The notes: generated from the sequence alone by a model not told the origin. Positions 28,887 to 41,014 are shown, counted from the stretch's first letter. The stretch: 64,000 nt of DNA from Pseudarthrobacter sp. BIM B-2242 (GCF_014764445.1 NZ_CP061721.1:1302001-1366000); one strand, 5' to 3'. Translations and numbers: made by a program.

Positions 28887-31800
28887 GGATCCGGCTGACA
28901 CTCCGCCGGGATCCGGCGGAAACCAAGGACCTGGCCGTAACGGTTGACGGCCTTGCCACCGTGGCGGACATCGCCACCCAGCTGTGGGTGGCCGATCCTG
29001 ACAGGAAGGGCTCGCCGGCTCCGGAGAACCTTTCCTTGCGCATCGATGAGGCATTTGTGGGCGGCGGAATCCGCGGCAATGTCCTGACCCGCACGGACAA
29101 CCTGCTGGAGTCCGGGCTGCGTCCGGGGTCCGTGGTTTCGCTGGCCGAGGTCAGCGAACACTTCAATGCCCCCGGCGCCAACCGCGGTCCCGCTGCCGCC
29201 ACCCTGCGCATTCTGTCAGGGCCCGACGTCGGACAGGAATTTTCGCTGCCCTCCGGCACCAGCTACATCGGCCGGGACCGGGACGTGGACATCCGGCTGT
29301 CGGACCCCCTGACCTCCAAACGCCACGCCCGCATCACGGTGGGCGAGAGTGTGGAGATCGTCGACACCAACTCGGCCAACGGCCTCCTGATGGACGGCCT
29401 GCCCGTCACCCGGGCCACCCTGAACTCCTCGGACACCGTTACCCTGGGGGAGACCACCGTGACGGTGGTGCCGCTGGGACATAACCATGCGGCAGCACCG
29501 ACGTCGCCCCTTGTCGATTTCAACCGCTCCCCGCGGGTTGTTCCCCGCTTTGATGCGCCCAAGCGCGTGCCCCCTGCCGGGCCCAAGCGGCCGGACCACC
29601 AGGCATTCCCGTACATCATGCTGATGGCGCCGCTCCTGATGGGCGCCATCATGTTCGCGGTCACCCGGAACATGCTCTCCGTCATCTTTATGATGATGAT
29701 GCCGCTGTTCATCGTGGGCCACTATGTGGACCACAAAATGCAGTCCCGGCGCCAGCAGAAGGAACAGCTTAAACGGTTGCGGGAGTCCATGGCCGCCTTC
29801 CGGGAGGACATCACCGAACTCCAGCATGTGGAACGTGCAGTCCGCCTGCAGGAAGCGCCGTCCGTCAGCGACACCGTGGATTCCATCTATAAGCTCGGCC
29901 CGCTGCTGTGGACCCACCGCCCCGAGCACCTCGGCTTCCTGGGCCTGCGGTTCGGGCTCGGCACCAGTCCGTCCCGCATCATGTTCGAGGAACCCAACAA
30001 CAACGAGACCGAAGCTGAATACATGCGCGAGATCCAGGACTGCCTCAAGCAGTTCCGGGACATCGAGGGTGTGCCTGTGGTTTCGCAGCTGCGGACGTCG
30101 GGCGCTTTCGGTGTGGCCGGAGCACGTGGCCTCGTGGATGACGTTGCCCGCGGCATGGTGCTGCAGTTCGTCGGGCTCCACTCGCCGGCGGAAGCGGTGG
30201 TCACAGCCATCACCTCGGCGCAGTCCAGGCAACGCTGGGAGTGGCTGCAGTGGCTGCCCCACGTCGGCTCGGGCCACAGCCCCCTCGCGGGCGACCACCT
30301 CGCCGCGGGTTCTGCCAGTGGCTCCACCCTCCTGGCCCGGCTTGAAGACCTGCTCGATGCCCGGGAGGCTGCGGCCAAGCGTGCCGCGCCGCAGCACAGG
30401 GGCTCCATCGACCCGGCCAAGCACGAGGTGCCCGCTCCGGTGCTGCCGGCCGTCCTGGTCATTGTGGAGGACGACGCCCCGGTGGACCGCGGCAGGCTGA
30501 CCCGGCTCGCCGAACGCGGGCCGGACTCCGGGGTCCATGTCATGTGGGTTGCCACCGATATCCAGGCCCTCCCGGCCGCCTGCCGCGACTTCATGGTGGT
30601 GGACGGCGAAAACGGCACCACCACGGGTCAGGTCCGTTTGGGCCGGCACACCTATCCCGTCAGCTGCGAAAGCCTCGACGCCGACCTGGCCGCCCAGCTG
30701 GCCAGGATGCTCACCCCGGTGGTGGACGTGGGCAAGCCGGTCACGGATGATTCGGACCTGCCGCGCGCGGTTTCCTACGCCACCCTGATTGGCAAGGACT
30801 TCCTGGACAATCCGAAGGCCGTCGCGGAGCGCTGGGAAGAGAACAATTCCGTCCATGCCTCCGCAGTGCCGAACCGCAAGGACAACGGAACCCTCCGGGC
30901 GCTGGTGGGTTCGAAGGGCATCGAGCCTCTGTACCTTGACCTGAAGAACGAGGGTCCGCACGCGCTGGTGGGCGGTACCACCGGCGCCGGCAAATCCGAG
31001 TTCCTGCAGTCCTGGGTCATGGGAATGGCCGCGGCCTACAGCCCGGACAGGGTCAGCTTCCTGTTTGTGGACTACAAGGGCGGCGCCGCGTTCGCTGACT
31101 GCCTCAACCTTCCCCACACCGTTGGCCTGGTCACCGACCTTTCCCAGCACCTGGTCCGCCGCGCGCTGACGTCCCTCCGGGCGGAACTGCACTACCGGGA
31201 GCACCTGCTGAACCGGAAGAAGGCCAAGGACCTCCTGGCACTCCAGCGCGAAGCCGACCCCGAAGCCCCGCCGTACCTGATCATCATTGTTGACGAGTTC
31301 GCTGCGCTGGCCACCGAAGTGCCCGAATTCGTGGACGGGGTGGTGGACGTCGCCGCCCGCGGCCGGTCCCTTGGCCTGCACCTGATCCTGGCCACCCAGC
31401 GTCCGGCAGGCGTCATCAAGGACAGCCTGCGCGCCAACACCAACCTCCGGGTGGCGCTCCGCATGGCCGATGAAGACGACGCCACCGACATCCTGGGCGT
31501 CCCGGACGCCGCGTATTTCGATCCGTCCATTCCGGGCCGCGGTGCGGCCAAGACCGGCCCTGGCCGCATCCAGGGTTTCCAGACCGGCTACGCCGGCGGC
31601 TGGACCACGGAAAAGCCCCAGCGCCCGCAGATCGACATCGTGGAAATGGCGTTCGGATCCGGGCCAAGCTGGGAAGCACCCGCTCCCGAAAAGCCGGTCA
31701 GGGAAGCACCTGCCGGTCCCAACGACATTGCCAGAATGACCACCAACATCGTCCGGGCAGCCGAATCACTGGCCATCAGTCCGCCGCGGAAGCCCTGGCT

Positions 31801-33328
31801 GGACGAGCTCGCCACTACGTACGACTTCTCCAAGCTGCCCAACCCGCGGACCGACGAGCGGCTGCTGCTGGGCGTCGCGGACGATCCCACCCGCCAGGAA
31901 CAGCCCACCGTGTTCTATGAACCGGACAAAGACGGCAACATGGCTATCTTCGGCACCGGCGGCTCCGGCAAGTCCGCGGCCCTGCGCGGGATCGCGATTG
32001 CTGCCGCTGTCACGCCGCGCGGGGGTCCGGTGCACATCTACGGGATTGACTGCGGATCCTCCGGGCTGAAGATGCTCGACGAGCTTCCGCACGTCGGCGA
32101 GATCATCGACGGCGACGACGTGGAACGTGTTGGCCGGCTCCTGCGCCTGCTCCGCGACATTGCCGACGAACGGTCCGCCCGCTTCGCCGACGTCCGGGCC
32201 TCCACCATCGTTGAGTACCGCACCCTGGCGAACCGTCCCGATGAGAAGCGCATCTTTGTCCTGCTCGACGGCATGTCTGCCTTCCGCGAGACGTATGAAT
32301 ACAGCCGCTTGTCCGTGCTCTGGGATATCTTCCTGCAGCTGGCCACGGACGGCCGGCCCCTGGGCATCCACCTGGTCATCACCGGCGACCGGCCCAACTC
32401 GGTGCCGGCCTCCCTGCTTGCCTCCATCCAGCGGCGCCTGGTGCTGCGGCTTTCCTCCGAAGACGACTACATGTCCATGGACGTCCCCAAGGATGTCCTC
32501 AGTGCTACTTCACCGCCCGGACGCGGCCTGCTGGACGGCCTTGAAGTACAACTGGCCGTCCTGGGCGGGAACTCCAACCTGGCCCTGCAGGCCCGTGAGG
32601 TGCACAAGCTGAGCCAGGCCATGCTGCGGCAGGGACTGGACCAGGCGCCCAAGATCCAGCGGCTCCCGGAACAGGTGGACCTGGACCTGCTGCCCGCCGG
32701 CGGCCCGGACCTCCCGGTCATCGGCGTGGACGACGAAACCCTGCAGCCTGCCGAGATCATGGCCCAGGGCCCGCTCCTGCTGGCAGGGCCTCCGGGTGCC
32801 GGGCGCACCGTGGCGCTGGTCAGCCTCGCCTACGCGCTGCGCCGTTCCAATCCGGACACGGAGCTCATCTACATCGGCTCGCGCCGGTCCGCGGTGGCGT
32901 CCCTGCCGCTCTGGAACCGCTCGGTAGTAGGCGCGGACGACCTCTCCGAGGTGGTGGAAGACCTGGTGGAGCACTCCAGCGGCAACCCGGGCAAGGTGGC
33001 CATCTTCATCGAGGGCCTGACCGAGTTCACGGATACCGTGGCGGAATCCGGCGTGTCACAGCTTGTCACCGCCTCCATCAAGGCTGACCAGTGGGTTGTT
33101 GGCGAGTCCGAAACATCCACGTGGTCCTCCGCCTGGTCACTCTCCCAGCCCTTCAAATCGGGCCGCCGCGGGCTCCTGATGAACCCGGGGGACATCGAAG
33201 GAGACAGCCTGCTCAGCACGCCGCTGGGCCGGGTCAGCCCGGAGTTCATCCCGGGCCGCGGGTACATTGTGGGACGCGGCAAGGCCCGCAAACTGCAGAT
33301 CGCTTTGCCGCCGGAAAACAGGGACTGA
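28883..33328 (+). CDS. FHA-fused FtsK/SpoIIIE ATPase, EssC/EccC-like type VII secretion motor
   Basis: A 1481 aa protein built like EssC. Residues 1-90 look ubiquitin-like (YukD-type: RLTLRRDPAETKDLAVTV). An FHA domain lies at about 110-205 (YIGRDRD, SKRHARI, NSANG). Two membrane helices follow at about 235-285 (FPYIMLMAPLLMGAIMF, MLSVIFMMMMPLFIVG). Three RecA/FtsK domains have P-loops GGTTGAGKSEF near 697, GTGGSGKSAAL near 1024 and GPPGAGRTVAL near 1299. The third has Arg for the P-loop Lys, so it is probably inactive. Walker B LIIIVDEFAAL belongs to domain 1. The start is ATG 28883, overlapping the previous stop. It would energise export of WXG100-type proteins at the membrane; a WXG100 gene lies 0.9 kb on. 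No EccB/D/E or mycosin homologue is in the window. Confidence 0.9.
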   Translation: MRIRLTLRRDPAETKDLAVTVDGLATVADIATQLWVADPDRKGSPAPENLSLRIDEAFVGGGIRGNVLTRTDNLLESGLRPGSVVSLAEVSEHFNAPGANRGPAAATLRILSGPDVGQEFSLPSGTSYIGRDRDVDIRLSDPLTSKRHARITVGESVEIVDTNSANGLLMDGLPVTRATLNSSDTVTLGETTVTVVPLGHNHAAAPTSPLVDFNRSPRVVPRFDAPKRVPPAGPKRPDHQAFPYIMLMAPLLMGAIMFAVTRNMLSVIFMMMMPLFIVGHYVDHKMQSRRQQKEQLKRLRESMAAFREDITELQHVERAVRLQEAPSVSDTVDSIYKLGPLLWTHRPEHLGFLGLRFGLGTSPSRIMFEEPNNNETEAEYMREIQDCLKQFRDIEGVPVVSQLRTSGAFGVAGARGLVDDVARGMVLQFVGLHSPAEAVVTAITSAQSRQRWEWLQWLPHVGSGHSPLAGDHLAAGSASGSTLLARLEDLLDAREAAAKRAAPQHRGSIDPAKHEVPAPVLPAVLVIVEDDAPVDRGRLTRLAERGPDSGVHVMWVATDIQALPAACRDFMVVDGENGTTTGQVRLGRHTYPVSCESLDADLAAQLARMLTPVVDVGKPVTDDSDLPRAVSYATLIGKDFLDNPKAVAERWEENNSVHASAVPNRKDNGTLRALVGSKGIEPLYLDLKNEGPHALVGGTTGAGKSEFLQSWVMGMAAAYSPDRVSFLFVDYKGGAAFADCLNLPHTVGLVTDLSQHLVRRALTSLRAELHYREHLLNRKKAKDLLALQREADPEAPPYLIIIVDEFAALATEVPEFVDGVVDVAARGRSLGLHLILATQRPAGVIKDSLRANTNLRVALRMADEDDATDILGVPDAAYFDPSIPGRGAAKTGPGRIQGFQTGYAGGWTTEKPQRPQIDIVEMAFGSGPSWEAPAPEKPVREAPAGPNDIARMTTNIVRAAESLAISPPRKPWLDELATTYDFSKLPNPRTDERLLLGVADDPTRQEQPTVFYEPDKDGNMAIFGTGGSGKSAALRGIAIAAAVTPRGGPVHIYGIDCGSSGLKMLDELPHVGEIIDGDDVERVGRLLRLLRDIADERSARFADVRASTIVEYRTLANRPDEKRIFVLLDGMSAFRETYEYSRLSVLWDIFLQLATDGRPLGIHLVITGDRPNSVPASLLASIQRRLVLRLSSEDDYMSMDVPKDVLSATSPPGRGLLDGLEVQLAVLGGNSNLALQAREVHKLSQAMLRQGLDQAPKIQRLPEQVDLDLLPAGGPDLPVIGVDDETLQPAEIMAQGPLLLAGPPGAGRTVALVSLAYALRRSNPDTELIYIGSRRSAVASLPLWNRSVVGADDLSEVVEDLVEHSSGNPGKVAIFIEGLTEFTDTVAESGVSQLVTASIKADQWVVGESETSTWSSAWSLSQPFKSGRRGLLMNPGDIEGDSLLSTPLGRVSPEFIPGRGYIVGRGKARKLQIALPPENRD

Positions 33329-33341
33329 CGCCGGGTGGTTG

Positions 33342-33379
33342 CTGCGGGCCCGCAAATCCAGTGATTTGCGGGCCCGCAG
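33342..33379 (+). terminator. Strong hairpin ending the kinase/ATPase operon
   Basis: A perfect 17-bp stem (33342-33358 with 33363-33379, core CTGCGGGCCCGC) and a CAGT loop begin 13 bp after the ATPase stop. It closes the long series and sets the next two small genes apart. No T-run is present, which is common in high-GC actinobacteria. Confidence 0.85.
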
Positions 33380-33451
33380 TGCGTTGTAGGAGACTACGGG
33401 AAACACTCGTTCGCCGCGGAAGGGTGCCGCGCGCCTTTCCCAAAGGTAACC

Positions 33452-34045
33452 ATGATCCGATCCTCTTCCGTGCTCCGCGACGCCTCCGCCGCGGCGGTCC
33501 TCGCTTTCCTGGCGCTCACCGTGGGACTGTCGGCGGCCGTTCCCGCCAGTGCGGACGACGGCGATCCTGGACCGTCCTGCGGAATCGGAATCGTCTGCGA
33601 GCTCCTGCCCGGGGACCAGAAGCCACCGCCGGACACACCCGGCACGGGGAAGCCCACCGAGCCGTCGTCGGAAACTCCCGCCCCGCCACCTGCCGTGCCG
33701 GCGCCCGCTCCGACGGTTCCTGCCGTTCCGGTAGCACCTGCCCCCGCTCCCGTCGTCACCACGGACCCTGCGGTTGCTGCCGATGAGGAGACGCCGACGC
33801 CGGAGGCCACCGCCAGCCCGGTGTCACCTACGGCGACTTCCGCGGGCCCGTCCGCTGAATCCAACTGGGACAAACCCGTCACGAAGTCGGCAAGGCCAAC
33901 CCAAGCCGCCGCCGTGTCCCGGAACGATGGCTCCGGGCTGTTCGGCGGTCCGAAGCTGCTGGCCATCATGGGGGGCGTGCTGCTGGTGGGTACAGCCGGC
34001 CTGGCGTTTGCCTGGTTGGGCAGGAACCGCTTCTCCTCCCACTGA
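33452..34045 (+). CDS. Secreted/anchored Pro-rich protein with C-terminal membrane helix
   Basis: The 197 aa product has an N-terminal signal peptide (residues about 1-35, hydrophobic core AVLAFLALTVGL, cleavage likely after PASA), a short motif with two Cys (CGIGIVC) near the new N-terminus, about 90 residues of Pro/Ala/Thr-rich linker, and a C-terminal membrane helix (LLAIMGGVLLVGTAGLAFAW) with a short RNRFSSH tail. It would span the wall with its tail in the membrane. It lies between the export ATPase and the WXG100 gene on the same strand but has its own leader after a terminator. It has no family name I recognise; it may be an accessory subunit or wall spacer of the secretion module. Function unknown. 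Confidence 0.75.
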   Translation: MIRSSSVLRDASAAAVLAFLALTVGLSAAVPASADDGDPGPSCGIGIVCELLPGDQKPPPDTPGTGKPTEPSSETPAPPPAVPAPAPTVPAVPVAPAPAPVVTTDPAVAADEETPTPEATASPVSPTATSAGPSAESNWDKPVTKSARPTQAAAVSRNDGSGLFGGPKLLAIMGGVLLVGTAGLAFAWLGRNRFSSH

Positions 34046-34210
34046 GTGCCTGGGGGTGCCCGCTTATGGGGAGTGGTGCATGGGCAGCGGTGCCCATCGA
34101 CAGTGTTTTGGGGCCGGGATAGGTTCTAGGTAATGGATCTTCCGGATGAGCCGGGGGCCGCTGGGGATGCCGATCCGGATCGGATCCAACGAACACATGA
34201 GGAGAAACTG

Positions 34211-34474
34211 ATGGCTATTTGGGGCGCAGATGTAGAGCAGCTCAGGACTCTTGGCACGAAGCTGCAGGCCGGTGCTTCGGAGATCGAGCAGCAGCGGACC
34301 AACCTGTCCCGCCTGCTGGACAGCACCACCTGGGAAGGCCCGGACGCGAAGCACTTCCGCAGCGAATGGTCCGGCACGCACACCAGTGCACTGAACCAGG
34401 TCATCCAGGCGCTGAAGGATGCCGGCACCAAGGCAACCAAGAACGCCAACGAGCAGGACCAGGCTTCACGCTAA
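34211..34474 (+). CDS. WXG100-family (ESAT-6-like) secreted protein
   Basis: An 87 aa helical hairpin protein of the type VII secretion client family. The turn motif W-x-G is present as TTWEGPDA at about residue 44, between helix 1 (DVEQLRTLGTKLQAGASEIEQ) and helix 2 (AKHFRSEWSGTHTSALNQVI). It has no signal peptide, as expected. GAGGAGA just before ATG 34211 fixes the start; an upstream in-frame ATG at 34133 would add an unusual Asp/Pro-rich tail. It lies 0.9 kb downstream of the EssC-like ATPase and is followed by its own terminator. It is a single WXG100 gene rather than an EsxA/EsxB pair, so it may form a homodimer. It could be a client or a structural part of the machine. Confidence 0.9.
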   Translation: MAIWGADVEQLRTLGTKLQAGASEIEQQRTNLSRLLDSTTWEGPDAKHFRSEWSGTHTSALNQVIQALKDAGTKATKNANEQDQASR

Positions 34475-37734
<3,260 letters not shown>

Positions 37735-37760
37735 CCCTGATGCGGCACTAACATTGACAA

Positions 37761-38264
37761 GTGCAATCGCAAATAACCATCCGACCGGCCGTTGAGGCAG
37801 ACTTTTCCGCCATCGCCAGGATAACTGTCGATTCCTACCTCGCAGCGGGTCACTTCGACAACGCAGACCATCCCTACATGCAGCAGATCCAGGAGGTGGC
37901 CGCGCGGGCGGCCAAGGCCACGATTTGGGTGGCCGAGCGAGCGGGGCACGTGGTGGGCTCCGTGACGCTGGCGCTGGCCGGGGAACCTTACGCCGACATC
38001 GCGCTTGACGACGAGCTGGAGTTCCGGATGCTCGTGGTGGACCCCGCCGTGCAGCGCAGCGGGGCAGGCCAGGCGATGGTGGAGGCCATCATCGAGCACG
38101 CCAGGTCCCTCGACGGGATCAGGGGAGTCGCACTGACCACCGGCCGGACGTGGGAGAGCGCCCATGGCCTGTACCGGAAAACGGGCTTCCGGCGCGCCCC
38201 GGAGCGGGACTGGCTGATCCCGGGCACCGACATAAAGCTGCTGGTTTATCGGCTCGACGTGTAG
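37761..38264 (+). CDS. GNAT-family N-acetyltransferase
   Basis: A 167 aa acetyltransferase of the GCN5 fold. The acetyl-CoA loop is seen as MLVVDPAVQRSGAGQAMVEAII (consensus VxPxxRxxGxGxxL), after the beta-strand region VAERAGHVVGSVTLA, and the C-terminal YRKTGFRRAPERDW is the usual Y..xGF segment. Substrate unknown. GTG 37761 is the only good start, 26 bp after the phosphatase gene; no strong ribosome site is visible. Confidence 0.85.
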   Translation: MQSQITIRPAVEADFSAIARITVDSYLAAGHFDNADHPYMQQIQEVAARAAKATIWVAERAGHVVGSVTLALAGEPYADIALDDELEFRMLVVDPAVQRSGAGQAMVEAIIEHARSLDGIRGVALTTGRTWESAHGLYRKTGFRRAPERDWLIPGTDIKLLVYRLDV

Positions 38265-38311
38265 TCACCCTAAAGTGGTGCCGACTCATTTTCCGCACTG
38301 AAAGGCCCTCC

Positions 38312-38696
38312 ATGCGCAAAACATTCGGCACTGGCTCCGTCTGGGAACAGACCCTCGGCTACTCCCGGGCCGTCCAGGTGGACAACACCCTCTACATTTC
38401 GGCCACCGCGGCGAGCGGTGAAGACGGCATCGTGGGCGAGGACTTCTACACCCAGACGCGGTTCATCCTCCAGAAGCTGGGAACCGTCCTGGCCGACGCC
38501 CGGGTTCAGCTTCGAGGACGTGGTGCAGTCCAAGCTGTACCTGACGGACATCAGCAAATGGGAAGAGGCCGGCCGTGCCCACGGCGAGGTCTTCGGCGGG
38601 ATCCGCCCCACACTCTCCTTAGTGCACGTCCTACCGTTCCTGGACCCGAAGATGCTTGTGGAGATCGAGCTTGTAGCCCAGAAGAGCGCCGCCTAA
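38312..38696 (+). pseudogene. RidA/YjgF-family deaminase, one-base frameshift
   Basis: Codons from ATG 38312 read RidA-like sequence (LGYSRAVQVDNTLYISATA..GEDFYTQTRFILQKLGTVLADA). After the C-run at 38499-38501 the frame goes wrong. Dropping one C restores GFSFEDVVQSKLYLTDIS..KMLVEIELVA to the TAA at 38694-38696. The restored protein would be about 127 aa, normal for RidA, which hydrolyses reactive enamine/imine intermediates. The catalytic Arg region near the end reads PKMLVEIE without the usual Arg. Either a true frameshift mutation or a sequencing error; the intact codons on both sides favour error or a very recent event. Confidence 0.85.
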
Positions 38697-38702
38697 AGCG
38701 GG

Positions 38703-38711
38703 TTATCCACA
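38703..38711 (+). promoter_or_regulatory. Perfect DnaA-box match TTATCCACA
   Basis: The 9-mer TTATCCACA lies 52 bp before the DUF222-HNH gene start and 7 bp after the RidA stop. A lone match can arise by chance, but such a box in front of DUF222/13E12-type genes is a pattern I recall from other actinobacteria. DnaA binding here is unproven. Confidence 0.5.
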
Positions 38712-38762
38712 TAGGGGTAATGCCTCCGCGCTGTTGCCGTACCGCTCTGTGATGCTGGAGGT

Positions 38763-40347
38763 ATGGATAGCGCAGCGGCTGCGGAGATTTTGGAGGCCAT
38801 CGCGGCTTCTGCTTTGCAGCTGGCCGGTGTGCTCCGCGGGACGACGGCAGATCCGCGTGCCCGTCTGGCCGATGGCATGGCTCATGACATCCCATCGGGC
38901 CCGGCGGGCCGCTCGTCCTCAACGACGTTTCCGTTAGCCACGGTTCCGTCAGCCATTGGCTCGTCAGCAGCCGGTACCTCGGCCGTAGATCCGGCTTGGG
39001 ACTCGTTGCGTTGGCAGGCTGAGGCGTGTCTGACGGTCCTGTCCGGGGCGGCGGGGTTGGAGGCGATGGTTGCTGGGGTGAAGGTCTATGCCGCCGGCGG
39101 GTATGACGAGGCCGCCCAAGTGATCGCGGGGCCCATCATGTCCCCGCAGGAGCAGGCCGCCCAGGAAATGGGCACGGTGGCCGAGGTCGGCTGCGCCCTG
39201 ATGGTCAGTGAACGTACGGCCGGCGGGCTGCTGGGCGAAGCCCACCGCCTCACCACCGCACTGCCGCTGACGTTGGCGGCCCTTCAGGCCGGGACGTTGT
39301 CGTGGCAGCATGCCCGGATCATGGTCGACGAAACCACCAACCTCGAGCCCGCCGCCGCCCATGCCCTGGAGGCGCATTTCCTGGACCCCGAGGCGCCGAA
39401 CCCGGCCCGCGGCGCGGCCGGTGGGATGGTCCCGGGCCGGTTCCGGGCCAAAGCCCGGACCTGGCGGGAGCGGAATCACCCGGAAAGTATCGAAACACGC
39501 CACACCCGGTCTGCCGCGGACCGTCGGGTCGAATTCTGTCCGGACCGGGACGGGATGGCCTGGCTCTCGGCTTACCTGCCCGCCGATCAGGCTTCCGGGA
39601 TCTGGAACCGGGCCACCGCAGACGCCCGCGCCCTCCAGTGCCCTACCGAAGGCCGGACCCTCACCCAGCTACGCACGGACATCCTCGCCGGCTTACTCCT
39701 CGGCGCCGACCATCACACGGGCGGGACCACCGGTGGGGCAAGCGGCCTGAACAGCACTCGGGACGGCACTCTGAATGGTGCTTCCGGGATGATCCCGTCG
39801 CCGACAGCCCAGGTCCTCGTCACGGTTCCGGTGTTCGCGCTGATGGGCCTGACCGGTGAACCCGCCATCCTCGACGGATACGGACCGATCCCGCCCTCCA
39901 TGGCCCGCGCTCTCGTCGCTAATGGTGCCGAGTCGTTCCGCCGGGTCCTGACCGATCCCCGGGACGGGGCACCGTTGGAGATCGGGCGGGAAAGCTACCG
40001 GATCCCCAAGGCACTGCGTCAATGGCTCCGGCTCCGGGACGGCAAATGCCAGTTCCCCGGCTGCTCCAACCCATCCCTGGACAACGAAGCCGACCACCTG
40101 AACGCCTGGGCCAACGGCGGGGACCACCGGGATTTCAAACCTGGCCCAGCTCTGCCCAAAACATCACCGGCTCAAACACGCCAGACCCTGGCAACCCACC
40201 GAAGCCACCAAGGATGAGCCGCCCGGCTGGATCTCACCCACCGGCCGCCACTACAACAGCGAACAACCCGACCAGGAACCACCACACTGGCCAGATATCA
40301 TGACCGCCGGGGGCAGCCTGAAGGATGACACGTTGGTGCCCACCTGA
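38763..40347 (+). pseudogene. DUF222 / HNH endonuclease-domain protein (13E12-like), one-base frameshift near the end
   Basis: ATG 38763 opens a DUF222 protein (helical region about 80-330, with EVGCALMVSERTAGGLLGEAH and DGMAWLSAYLPADQA) ending in an HNH nuclease domain (DGKCQFPGCSNPSLDNEADHLNAWANGGDH). As written it ends after 484 codons at 40217 with nonsense. Removing one A from the run at 40137-40139 gives NLAQLCPKHHRLKHARPWQP and runs to TGA 40345-40347, restoring the second HNH half (CPKHH) and about 527 aa. That end stops 4 bp short of the convergent citB end, which fits a real gene end. DUF222-HNH genes are multicopy in actinobacteria, perhaps selfish; the target is unknown. Confidence 0.85.
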
Positions 40348-40351
40348 CTGG

Positions 40352-41014
40352 CTACTGGGTGGGCAGACCGTAACGGTGTTCGGGGCGCCCGGTGGTTCCG
40401 TACCGGAGTTGAATGTCGACGGCGCCGTCGTCAGCCAGCGAGGACAGGTACCGCTGTGCCGTGGCCCGGGAGACCCCCACCCTGGTGGCCACCTCCGCCG
40501 CCGAGTACTGCTCGCCCGCGACCAGGGATTCCAACACCGCAGCCTCTGTGGCGGACCTCGGCTTGGCCGACGGCGTCACGTCCCCGGGAATCAGCGCCCG
40601 CTTGGCCCGCTCCACTGCGCCTTGGTCCAAGACACCGGGCTGGGCCAACAGCCTCCGGTAGCGGGCATAGGAACGCAGCTGCTGCGAAAGCGACTCGGAC
40701 GTGAACGGCTTCAGCAAGTACCCCAAAGCCCCGCGACGGAAGGCTTTGCGAAGCGACTCTGCGTCGGACGCTGCACTGAGGATGATGGTGTCCACGTCCA
40801 GCTGCTGCAGCAGGTCCAGCCCCGACGCGTCCGGAAGGTAGACGTCCAACAGCACCAGGTCGGGGCGCAGGCTGTGGATCGTCTGCAGGGCCAGCGAGGC
40901 CGTACCCACCGGCGCCAGCGCCAGGAATCCCGCTACCGAATCCACATAGGCTGCGTGAAGCTTGGCCACGTGGAAGTCGTCGTCCACGATCAGCACCCTG
41001 AAATCCTCAGGCAT
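40352..41014 (-). CDS. CitB/DcuR-family response regulator
   Basis: A 220 aa regulator partnered with the kinase just upstream. The receiver domain (about 1-120) has the acidic pair in LIVDDD, phospho-acceptor Asp57 in VLLDVYLPD, Ser/Thr in IILSAASD and Lys in YLLKPF. The C-terminal helix-turn-helix (YSAAEVATRVGVSRATAQRYL) is of the CitB type. It is expected to activate the divergent citrate transporter when citrate is sensed. The start is the ATG at 41012-41014 (MPEDFRVLI), inside the kinase gene with an 8-bp overlap. An upstream in-frame ATG would add 42 unrelated residues and is rejected. Confidence 0.92.
   Translation of the reverse strand: MPEDFRVLIVDDDFHVAKLHAAYVDSVAGFLALAPVGTASLALQTIHSLRPDLVLLDVYLPDASGLDLLQQLDVDTIILSAASDAESLRKAFRRGALGYLLKPFTSESLSQQLRSYARYRRLLAQPGVLDQGAVERAKRALIPGDVTPSAKPRSATEAAVLESLVAGEQYSAAEVATRVGVSRATAQRYLSSLADDGAVDIQLRYGTTGRPEHRYGLPTQ

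Noticed and set aside
29216..31381. A 721-residue frame on the minus strand
   Set aside because: Antisense to the EssC-like ATPase, low-complexity His/Gly/Arg content, no domain recognised.
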